NCBI GenBank assembly: GCA_026770615.1
Contig: MU631840.1
Coordinates: forward strand, 66,540 to 79,272
DNA from: Pavlovales sp. CCMP2436
Taxonomy: Eukaryota; Haptophyta; Pavlovophyceae; Pavlovales
Direction: 5' to 3'
Length of the DNA: 12,733 bases
Numbering within the stretch: the first letter of the stretch is position 1; the number at the start of each line of letters is the position of its first letter. Under the pieces are notes generated by a model. The model was given only the letters and a program-made list of their open reading frames with translations. It was not told the DNA's origin and did no database searches. Both the position numbers and the translations under genes were made by a program. Positions 1 to 6,243 of the stretch are shown here, in pieces.

Positions 1-407
1 TCTGTTGGGGGTATGGGCTCATACTGCATAGGTGGTAAGGCTGATGGTTCCTTGTTTTGAGCCATGCTGTCCGTTGGGGGTATGGGCTCGTATTGTATAG
101 ATGGTATAGATGGTATGGCCGCTGATGCTGTGTTTTGATTCAATTTCCTTGCTGCCCGCTCGGCGGTCTGGGCGGCCCACATGGCTACCTTAAAATTATA
201 CGCGTCGTATATAAATATATTGTCCTTGGTGGACGCCGCTGATGCTTCAATTGCCGCTTCGCGTGATTTGTTCATTCTGAGGCTATGGCGTAGGAGAGTG
301 TAGTGCAAGTCGCCGGGCTTGGGTGCGTTACCGGTGTCGACGTCCTTCTTTCTGAGCTCTTCTTTGACACGTAATCCTACCCTTCCAGTGAAGCAGTGTG
401 TAAATAC
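1..407 (-). pseudogene. Repeat-element protein, copy A, N-terminal domain (runs off the left edge)
   Basis: The minus strand is open without a stop for about 135 codons, from just after a TAG at 408-410 to the window edge. The protein contains APKPGDLH, then LLRHSL, a stretch with TKDNIF, then FKVAMWAAQTAERAARK. The same motifs occur in the same order in copy B (2748-3083). Past the AMWAAQ helix it turns into short repeats of QYEPIPPT (positions 1-110), unlike the Pro/Thr tail of copy B. No Met lies at the expected N-terminus; the TTCTAG just upstream could be a splice acceptor or simply the end of the open frame. I do not recognise the family. A two-copy arrangement beside rearranged repeats suggests a gag-like or other transposon-encoded protein, which is inference. 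Labelled pseudogene because no start is visible, although the visible frame is intact. Confidence 0.5.
7..100 (-). repeat. Two-unit repeat coding QYEPIPPT
   Basis: The sequence gttgggggtatgggctc occurs at about 4-20 and again at about 73-89, roughly 69 bp (23 codons) apart and in the same frame. On the minus strand each copy encodes QYEPIPPT. The repeat lies in the tail of copy A and probably continues beyond the left edge. A short atggtata-type duplication follows at about 100-120. Confidence 0.6.
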
Positions 408-503
408 CTAGAAATACGTCGGCCGGTCCCCTGACAGGTCTCCACAGGGCCCAAGCGTTGAGAAAACACTCGGATCAAGGAACCTTAGCAGAGCACACGG
501 ATA
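396..503. repeat. Terminal-repeat-like segment, copy 1
   Basis: Positions 396-443 closely match 10062-10105 on the same strand: a gtgtgtaaata start, an acgtc core, and an aggtctcc end, with one 4-nt gap. A second match, gagcacac(g/a)gata, sits at 491-503 here and 10159-10171 there, so the spacing is nearly the same (95 versus 97 nt). The segment lies immediately 5' of copy A on the minus strand. A solo long terminal repeat or a conserved 5' promoter region would fit; neither is proven. Confidence 0.45.
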
Positions 504-741
504 CTGTCTCCACCGCTAAGGCTGATCAGACACACGACAATCGACGACTCTCTGACTGGCACGCGCTGACCGGCCGCTGCTGCCTTTCGCTCGTCTCAAA
601 ATGCAGCTCGCCTGCGCACATGCCGCACCTGTAGCACATATAAAAACAGACTTATATACTCCGGCAGCCTGTGTCTCACCGTGTGATTCTTGTCCACGAG
701 GGGCAAGAATCACACGGTGGGGGGCTTATTGTGGTCCCGGT
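504..741. other. Interval between element copies, holding a hairpin and a TATA-like site
   Basis: No convincing gene is present. A TATA-like atataaaaac lies near 638-647. A strong hairpin lies at 677-719. The overlapping short ORFs on both strands show no recognisable protein. Confidence 0.4.
677..719. repeat. Perfect 16-bp inverted repeat (hairpin)
   Basis: Arms at 677-692 and 704-719 are exact reverse complements (caccgtgtgattcttg and its complement), with an 11-nt spacer. Pairing can extend inward to a 5-nt loop by one G-T and two G-C pairs. It sits about 20 bp beyond the stop codon (742) of the minus-strand Pro/Thr tail and could mark the element's end or act in RNA 3'-end formation; that role is inference. 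Confidence 0.8.
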
Positions 742-1138
742 CTACCCCACCCCCTCAGGGTGGTGGGCCTCAGGCTCGATATGTTGAGGTGTGTTTTCGG
801 GGCATTGTCCTTCCCACTTGCGCTTTTGGCGTGCGTCTGCTGATGAGGCTTCAGGGCATTGTACCTCTCTCTTCTTGCGCTTTTGGCGCTCCTCTGTTGG
901 CTGCTGGGGTGTTTGGGTCTGTGTCGCTGCTTCAGGCCTCATGGATGAGCGCAGAGCACGGTGGTGTGAGACTCTTGCAGCAGTTGTTCCGCTGTTGTCT
1001 ATGGGGAGCCACGTCGTGCGAGTCCGCTGCTGTTCCACGCTCGACTGTTGTGTCTGGTCTGGTACCATGAGTGGTGGGTAGGTCTGGTTGGCTTCCAGTG
1101 GGCGTTTGGATCGGCGTAGTATGCGCGGGTGAGGAGGC
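742..1138 (-). pseudogene. C-terminal part of the Pro/Thr-rich repeat-element protein
   Basis: Read on the minus strand from about 1138 to a TAG at 742. Recognisable pieces are RRSKRPLEANQTY, then RALRSSMRPEAATQTQ, then a basic, Cys-containing C-terminus with two RQKRK...QCPE units. The same C-terminal pieces occur, inverted, at 1600-1930. Deleting 934-1947 in thought would join this segment directly to the minus-strand tail ending at 1948, so this is probably the true C-terminus of copy B, now separated by an insertion or rearrangement. The longer open frame extending to 1335 crosses the rearrangement junction and should not be taken as the gene's start. Confidence 0.5.
934..1138. repeat. 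Direct repeat D1 (partner 1948-2148)
   Basis: Begins aggcctcatggatgagc and ends at gcgcgggtgaggaggc. It matches 1948-2148 nearly base for base in the same orientation, with a net 4-nt length difference at the catgagtggtgggt region. The copies bracket an inverted segment, as expected from nested insertion or rearrangement by template switching. Confidence 0.85.
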
Positions 1139-1140
1139 CA

Positions 1141-1947
1141 GCCATGCCTCACACGCCCACACCAAGGCCGCCGCGCAAACGGACGCAGAGCCAAGCCACG
1201 CCCGCCACACGCCAGAGGTACTCCCCTGCCACACCTAAGCCGGCCACACCACAGATGCCAACACCAGTCAACACCCCGGGGCCACAAACAATGGCCGTCT
1301 CCATCGCACCAGATGGGGCCACACCACCCACTCATACACGCACAATGCGCTCATCCAAACGGCCAGTGGAAGCATGCCAGTTCACCGCGCCACCTACAAA
1401 GGGGAACAGCCACTTACCCCCGAGCCACCAGCGGTAAATACGCCCGCCTCGCTACACGATACCACAGTAAGCCCACCACGCAAACGCTCACAGAGCCGAG
1501 CCAAGTCCGACACACCACAGCCTAAGCCGGCCACTCCACAGAGGCCAACCCCACCCGGCCCACCGGCGCCACAAGCAGCGGCCGCCCACAGCACAGCAGC
1601 CGAGGGCATGCCGGCGCCTCCTCACCCGTGCTTTTTGCGTTCATCCAAACGCCCACTGGAAGCCAACCAGACTTACGAACCACTTATGGAATCGGACCAG
1701 GCACAACAGTCGACCCCCACCAGAGCCCCACACCACCGTGTTCTACGCTTATCCATGCGGCCCAAAGCAGCGACACAGACCCAAACACCCCAGCAGCCAG
1801 CAGAGGAGCGCCAGAAGCGCAGGAAGAGAGGAACAATGCCCCGAAGCCACGCCAGTTTAGTCACGCCAAAAGCGCAAGAGGGAAGAACAATGCCCCGAAA
1901 ACACACCCCAGCATATTGAGCGCACACCACCGTGCTCTGCGCTCATC
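1141..1947 (+). pseudogene. Inverted copy of the Pro/Thr-rich repeat-element tail
   Basis: Plus-strand sequence encoding the same protein tail that the flanks encode on the minus strand. It is split between two frames: 1129-1437 (HTPTPRPPRKRTQ up to KRPVEACQFTAPPTKG) and 1374-1919 (GEQPLTPEPPAVN to RKRSQS, SSKRPLEANQTY and SMRPKAATQTQ). The switch lies near 1398, where this copy is one base shorter than its minus-strand partner. Positions 1141-1714 pair with 2052-2625; 1740-1930 pair with about 980-742. About 80 nt present in D1 and D2 are missing near 1715-1725. This is a diverged, broken copy, not a functional gene. Confidence 0.6.
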
Positions 1948-1982
1948 AGGCCGCATGGATGAGCGCAGAGCACGGTGGTGTG
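1923..1982. repeat. Perfect 25-bp inverted repeat at the rearrangement junction
   Basis: Arms 1923-1947 and 1958-1982 are exact reverse complements (beginning cacaccaccgtgctctgc), separated by 10 nt. The palindrome lies where the inverted copy meets the minus-strand copy, so it is a direct product of the inversion junction. Confidence 0.9.
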
Positions 1983-2148
1983 AGACTCTTGCAGCAGTTG
2001 TTCCGCTGTTGTCTATGGTGAGCCGCGTCGCGCGAGTCCGCTGCTGTTCCACGATCGACTGTTGTGTCTGGTCTGGTTCCATGGTGAATAGGTCTGGTTG
2101 GCTTCCAGTGGGGGTTTGGATGGGCGTAGTATGCGCGGGTGAGGAGGC
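1948..2148. repeat. Direct repeat D2 (partner 934-1138)
   Basis: Near-identical, same-strand copy of 934-1138, starting aggccgcatggatgagc. On the minus strand it encodes the third SSMRP motif region of the repeat-element protein. It is continuous with the Pro/Thr tail to its right. Confidence 0.85.
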
Positions 2149-2625
2149 GCCGGCATGTCCTCGGCTGCTGTGATGTGAGCGGCCGCTGATTGTGGCGCCG
2201 GTGGGCAAGGTGGGGTTGGCCTCTGTGGAGTAGCCGGCGTAGGCTGTGGTGTGTCGGGCTTGGCTCGGCTCTGTGAGCGTTTGCATGGTGGACTTGCTGT
2301 GGTGTCGTGTAGCAAGGCGGCCATATTCACTGTTGATGGCTCGGGGGTATGTGGCTGTTCCCCTACAGTAGGTGGTGCGGTGAGCTGGCAGGCTTCCACT
2401 GGCCGTTTTGGATGAGCGCAGTGTGTGTGTGTGCGTGGGTGGCGTGGCCCCATTTGGTACGATGGGGGCGGCCGTTGTTTGTGGCCCTGGGGGAATGACT
2501 TGTGTTGGCATCTGTGGTGTGGCCTGCTGAGGTGTGACGGGGGAGTGCCTCTGGCGTGTGGTGGGCGTCACTTGGATCTGCGTCCGTTTGCTTAGCGGCC
2601 TTGGTGTGGGCGCGTGAGGCATGGC
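2052..2625. repeat. Inverted-repeat arm (partner 1141-1714)
   Basis: The reverse complement aligns along its full length with 1141-1714, for example gccatgcctcac at 1141-1152 against 2614-2625, with scattered substitutions and few indels. Two divergent arms facing each other within 1.5 kb could form a very large cruciform or, if transcribed, long double-stranded RNA. Confidence 0.8.
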
Positions 2626-2747
2626 TTGCGGGGCCGTTGGTGGTGTGAGGGTAGGATTATGCTGTGTGTCGGTCTGTTCGCGTTGCCGTGGCTCGCCCCG
2701 TATGGCCTCGAGGCGGATTCTGGGTATCGGGTTGTGTGACGTTGCAC

Positions 2748-3083
2748 TCAAGGGCGGTGGGGGGGTGGCGGTTGTGTGGCCCGTCGTCCGTCCCTCTGCT
2801 GCAGCTGTGGGTTGGTCCGTGTGGGTGTGATTGTCAGTGATCGGTTCGTGTCTTTTTTGGCTGCTCTCTTGGCTGCCTGGGCGGCCCACATGGCTATCTT
2901 GAACTTATGTGCGTCATGTACGAATATTTTGTCCTTAGTTGCCGCCGTGGACGTCTCAATCGCGGCTTTGCGTAGCGTGCGCATCTCGAGGCTATGATGT
3001 AAGAGTATGAGGTGTAGGTCGCCCGGCTTGGGGGCTTCACCCCCGCTGTCTTTCTTGAGTTCATCCTTGATTCTCATCCCCAT
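2748..3083 (-). pseudogene. Repeat-element protein, copy B, N-terminal domain
   Basis: A 111-residue minus-strand frame starts MGMRIKDELKK and contains APKPGDLH, LLHHSLEM, AAIETSTAATKDKIF and FKIAMWAAQAAKRAAKK. It matches copy A (1-407) over about 75 residues. Many differences are third-position changes (for example TTC/TTT and GCA/GCG), so the two diverged while protein sequence was constrained. The frame ends just past a seven-G run (2759-2765), beyond which the Pro/Thr tail is open in another frame. Upstream, a different frame (3074-3244) also looks coding. I do not recognise the fold; a helical gag-like or DNA-binding role is a guess. Confidence 0.55.
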
Positions 3084-3244
3084 CTGTCCTGATTATCTGG
3101 TCTTGCCACCATGTGCTTTGCCAGCGTGTTAGCTATTGGGTGCCCTAGGCGCAGTGCCAGCTTGGCGCAGAGTGCGCCGTGGAGGTCGTCCCGGTGCTTT
3201 TCTGTCGCCCGGCACTCATGGTATAGGTAGCTTCTCGGTTCTTG
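3074..3244 (-). pseudogene. Open fragment upstream of copy B, probably the same protein
   Basis: On the minus strand, 57 codons are open between a TGA at 3245-3247 and a TGA at 3074-3076. The peptide includes YLYHECRATEKHRDDLHG and KLALRLGHPIANTLAKH, a protein-like mix of charged and hydrophobic residues with no early Met. It overlaps the start of the 3083 frame by about 10 nt in a different phase. A single-base change would fuse the two, so this may be the original N-terminus cut off by a frameshift. No counterpart is seen next to copy A. Confidence 0.35.
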
Positions 3245-4058
3245 TCAATAACAAATCTGTCACACGCATGGGCACAGCTGAGCGAGGGCTGCAGATGGTC
3301 AAAGCTGCGCGCACCAGCAAACTTCCTGGCCCGCGAGGCGCGAGCTGTCGACAGCACTGCGCGGTTCGCGCGTCAAGACGCAGTTCGCTGATGCGACTTC
3401 ATGCCCCGAGCTCTTGATTGCAGCAGTCGCCAGTCTCGCCTTCACCGAGAGTCGTTCCGATCGACCATACGCTGTGAATTTTACTGATGCTATCCATATT
3501 TTTATAGCAGCAACTTACGCGCCCATGCACCATGCGCCTTTTAATATTATTAGGGTCGAAATCAGAATTCGTTGCTAGTCTGGGAAAAATTGCAAAAAGT
3601 CCTTTGCAAATCCTCCGCAACAACTCACAAACCAGAGGGGGTACAGCTAAGACTGAAAAGTTAGATGCAGATTCGTTAATGAGGCGGCGCCCCATTCACG
3701 AATGTGCCACTAACTCCGCTGTACCCCTTTGGGAACCATAATGATAACTTTCTATTGCTGCTTCACTGAGCTCGAGACTATTGGCGAGAGATTTGCCTAG
3801 AATGGCCGTTAGAGCCGCTACTTTTCATCTGACTTTTGTACATTGTGCACACGCCGCTGCACGGCCGCGTGACATCCACGGCGCGGCTCTGAATCGTGAC
3901 TGGAACGGTGGTGTGCTGCTGACAATGGTGGCTGACAGGAGCACTCGACGAGAGATATCGCCTGTGCGGATCAGGTGGACGGACGACGGCACAGGAGCTA
4001 ATGGCCGTCGGCACAGGAGGTATTCGTGCTGCCTTTGGGAGAGGAGAGCGAGGCCGCC
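3245..4058. other. Intergenic region holding one dispersed repeat
   Basis: No supportable gene. It contains the dispersed repeat at 3553-3739 and, near 3985-4020, a doubled cggcacaggag motif about 25 nt apart. The right part (about 3780-4058) probably holds the 3' untranslated region of the minus-strand gene ending at 4059; no AATAAA-type signal was recognised. Confidence 0.4.
3553..3739 (+). repeat. Dispersed repeat with degenerate hairpin, copy 1
   Basis: Starts gggtcgaaatcagaatt and ends gggaaccat. It aligns along its length with 9550-9729, sharing the landmarks tcgaaat, aatcctccg, caactcac, accagag, gttag.tgcagattcg, gcgccccattcacgaat and gggaaccat. The second half is an imperfect stem around a cggcgcc centre near 3686, bounded by ggggtacagc and gctgtacccc. 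It has the look of a fold-back or MITE-like element. No coding capacity. Confidence 0.7.
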
Positions 4059-5572
4059 TCACGCGTTGGTCGGCTCGCCCACCGGGACGCCGGTGGCCTG
4101 AGCGCAGATCGCCTGAGCCGTGGCGTACGAATCCACAGGGTACGAGTCCGCAGGGTCGACTCCTGCGAGCCGGAACATGAATTTGTGCTGATAGTAGTTT
4201 GGGAAGCCTGATATTCAGGGAGGACGGACAGTCAGAGAGCGAGCAAGTGGCAAAAAAGAAACAGCGAGCAATGGGGTAGCAGACAACCGCGGGGGGGGGG
4301 GAGGGAGGGGTTGGGCTTGAGAGACTCACCCAATGGCTGGTTTTCGTTGGCGCCGCCAGTCCACGCGCAGCACGAGCAGAAGGGGCCCGTGCAGAGGTTG
4401 CCCTGCGCCTCGAGGTTGAAGTTGCGGTTGACTTGCCTGCGACGAGGCACAATCGGAACGGTCAGCACGGATAATTAGTGAGAGCAGGCAGTCGAATTGC
4501 AACTGCCAACTGACGCCGCGCTGCTCACCAGTGACAGAATGGGCCAAGGAAGTTGCAGCGCCCCTTTGAATACTCGAAGTCCCAGCCACCGACATTGGGA
4601 TCCTGGTTTGCGGGGCACGTCTCCTTGGAATCACACGGCTCCACGCGCTGCGGCGCGGTGATCTTGCCGTCCTCGCCCGTGAAGCAGCCCAAGTCGTAGC
4701 TGTCGGCCGGCTGCGAGGGCCAGGGCCAGGGTCGGGGTCGGAGGCAGGGTCAGGGCCAGGGCCAGGGTCAGGGCCAGGGTCGGGAAGATGGTGAGTTGAG
4801 GGTTGGGGTTATGGCAGATACCTGCACGATGTACGTATAACTGTAACGCGCGTTCTCGCACGGGTTCAGGACGCGCTTCGCCCAGTCGGGGCCAACCTTG
4901 CTCACATCGGCCGTTGCCACCCAGTCAGTCTGCCAAAGGCCCGACTGCCCCGTTTGTACGAGGTCGCAGCTCCCATCGTACGGGAACCCGAGTGGCTGGC
5001 ACTCGCCAGCGGCGACGACGAGCGCTGCGGGACAGAAGTCCATGTTGAGCCCTGCTGCCATCCTGCGTTGGCCGTCCATGCGAGGGGACAGCGGACAGTG
5101 AACGAGCAACGGGGCACAGACGAGGGCGGCGGGCGGGGGAGAGAGGGAGGGGGGGGGGCATTGAGTCAGAGCATCGCTGTGACTACCATGCGTTTGCCGT
5201 GTTGAGGAAGGAGAAGCGCTTGTCCTGGCTGAAGCGCGCGAACGGAGCGCACGAAGCGAGCCCCACGCTGGCGTCGGCGCTGCCGACGAATGGAGGCTGC
5301 GTGTTGAGGATGGTGCTCGAGTCGGGCATGTCGCACGGCCAATCGGGCAGGACTGGGTGCCGCCGTTCAAAGAAGAGCACGCCGACCAGCACGAGGGTGG
5401 CGAGCATGGCGAGCGCCGCGCACACGACCATCGGGGAGACCATCGCCTTCTTAAGAGGACTCGGTCGTGGTGTGAGGACTGGGTTCTGAACGCGACTTGA
5501 GTCGAGGACGCTGGCGGGCGGAGCGGTTGAGAACCCAGACCCGCGTGGTGGCGCGGCGAGTCCTTGCGACAT
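4059..5572 (-). CDS. Cysteine-rich single-pass membrane protein, unknown family, five exons
   Basis: Exons on the minus strand: 5572-5187, 5062-4822, 4710-4529, 4436-4330 and 4207-4059 (TGA at 4061-4059). They join in frame to 354 residues through GT-AG introns of phase 2, 0, 2 and 1. Residues 1-43 are Pro/Ser-rich and end in KK. Residues about 44-68 are strongly hydrophobic (VVCAALAMLATLVLVGVLFF) and followed by ERR, giving a signal-anchor or single transmembrane helix. The remainder carries 16 cysteines, an even number that suits disulfides in an extracellular or lumenal domain. It is also rich in Trp and aromatics (GLWQTDW, GGWDFEY, CTGPFCSCCAW). No kinase, lectin or protease signature was recognised, and no N-glycosylation sequon was noticed. 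The start at 5572 is the first Met of the frame. Splice sites were chosen by frame continuity and consensus, so individual junctions need transcript support. Location and orientation are inferred. Confidence 0.75.
4717..4784. repeat. Degenerate hexamer minisatellite inside an intron
   Basis: About eleven units of GGGYCR (gggcca, gggtca, gggtcg) on the plus strand, in intron 2 of the cysteine-rich membrane protein gene. Read in the gene's sense it is a C/T-rich array ending directly at the 3' splice site (ccctcgcag), so it serves as the polypyrimidine tract. The G-rich strand has G-quadruplex potential. Confidence 0.85.
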
Positions 5573-5704
5573 CGATCACCCCCCGGCGGGGGGGTCTGGG
5601 GGGCATTTAATAAATGTGAAAAGTCATCTTTTGTTTTAAATGGAGCGGCGGTTATTTGCCTTTTAAGAAGGAAGACAAAAACTCGATTCTGGCTCTAGGC
5701 CAAA
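5573..5704. promoter_or_regulatory. Upstream region of the membrane protein gene
   Basis: This lies directly upstream of the minus-strand start at 5572. It has a C/G-run palindrome (ccccccggcggggggg, about 5579-5595) and an AT-rich atttaataaatg at about 5606-5617, which could supply a TATA-like element in either direction. Placement as a promoter is inferred from position. If 5705-6101 was ever a gene, the region would be bidirectional. Confidence 0.35.
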
Positions 5705-6101
5705 ATGGCCCTCAAGACAAAACGCCCAAACGCGTTCTACCTCGCTTCCGCCTCGCGCTCGGCGAGCGAGGAGCGCTCGGACCGGGCGGCGCGGACCACA
5801 ATCATGGGCCAAACGATCTCGACGTGCCCGTCTCCTCAGTTGAGCGCGTCGTGTCGAGCGATTACATGGTGGCGCGCTGCTGCGCGAGAGGCGAATCCAC
5901 CGTTTGGGCACTCGCATCGACGCCTCGAGACGAAAGCGCGAGGCGACAAGCGGTGGAGCGCGTCAAGGCCCCGCCTGTTCACGAGCACTCGAGCCCGGAT
6001 GTCGAATCCGTCTGCCAACCGCATGTGTCTTCGTGGAGATCTCCTCGTCGGCAGCAGCCCTCTGCGAGGCTGTTCTGGACGAGCTTCCTCCATCGTGCTG
6101 A
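5705..6101 (+). pseudogene. Possible frameshifted coding remnant
   Basis: An ATG in good context (caaaATGGCC) at 5705 opens a GC-rich frame (MALKTKRPNAFYLASASRS). Around 5815 the more protein-like frame becomes the one also open from 5656 (NDLDVPVSSVERVVSSDYMV). Around 6025 it becomes a third frame (FVEISSSAAALCEAVLDEL) that stops at 6101. There is no room for introns at the switches, so two single-base indels would be needed. This could be a decayed gene or chance open frames in GC-rich DNA. No family recognised. Confidence 0.25.
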
Positions 6102-6198
6102 GCTTTGCGCTTCGTTTGAAATACGGCGCGCTCAGAGCAAAAGATAAGACGGAAGCGCAAAACAAATTTCACACTCCCTAATTAAATACCCTACTTCA

Positions 6199-6243
6199 AA
6201 TCCACACGTCGAAATATTCACACATCGAAATATTCACACATCG
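6199..6243. repeat. 16-bp tandem repeat
   Basis: The unit cacatcgaaatattca is repeated between about 6202 and 6243, about two and a half times, with one g/a variant (cacgtcgaaatattca first). It lies in AT-rich intergenic sequence. Confidence 0.8.

Larger units (their letters stand above)
1948..2765 (-). pseudogene. Pro/Thr-rich tail of repeat-element copy B
   Basis: A minus-strand frame runs PRIRLEAIRGEPRQREQ, then PTPRPLSKRTQ, then THTLRSSK. Near 2410 an extra A in an A-run moves the homologous protein into the frame at 2013-2453 (KRPVEACQLTAPP, CKRSQSRAK, PSKPPLEANQTY). A further 4-nt loss near 2080 relative to D1 shifts it again. The tail has at least two units of about 97 residues, each with a basic (K/R)KR(S/T)Q motif, a Pro/Thr stretch and an (R/P)SK(R/P)PxEA motif. 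Codon positions still look protein-like, but the accumulated shifts mark it as decaying. It follows the N-terminal domain at 2748-3083 after a frame change at a seven-G run (2759-2765). Confidence 0.5.

Noticed and set aside
1861..2889. A 342-codon minus-strand open frame as one gene
   Set aside because: Comparison with the inverted copy and D1 shows the homologous protein changes frame near 2410 and 2080, and the start lies inside the AMWAAQ coding region in the wrong phase.
1..3244. An intact autonomous retrotransposon
   Set aside because: No reverse transcriptase, integrase or transposase motif was found in any frame; only the unrecognised domain and the Pro/Thr tail are present.
3778..4452. 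A 224-codon minus-strand open frame
   Set aside because: It reads out of frame across exon 5, intron 4 and exon 4 of the membrane protein gene; the spliced model keeps the cysteine-rich protein in frame.
4768..5370. A 200-codon minus-strand open frame
   Set aside because: It contains true exon 2 in frame but extends through intron 1 and exon 1 in the wrong phase and into the intron 2 hexamer array.
6199..6243. CRISPR-like array
   Set aside because: The units are direct tandem copies without spacers, in a eukaryotic context.
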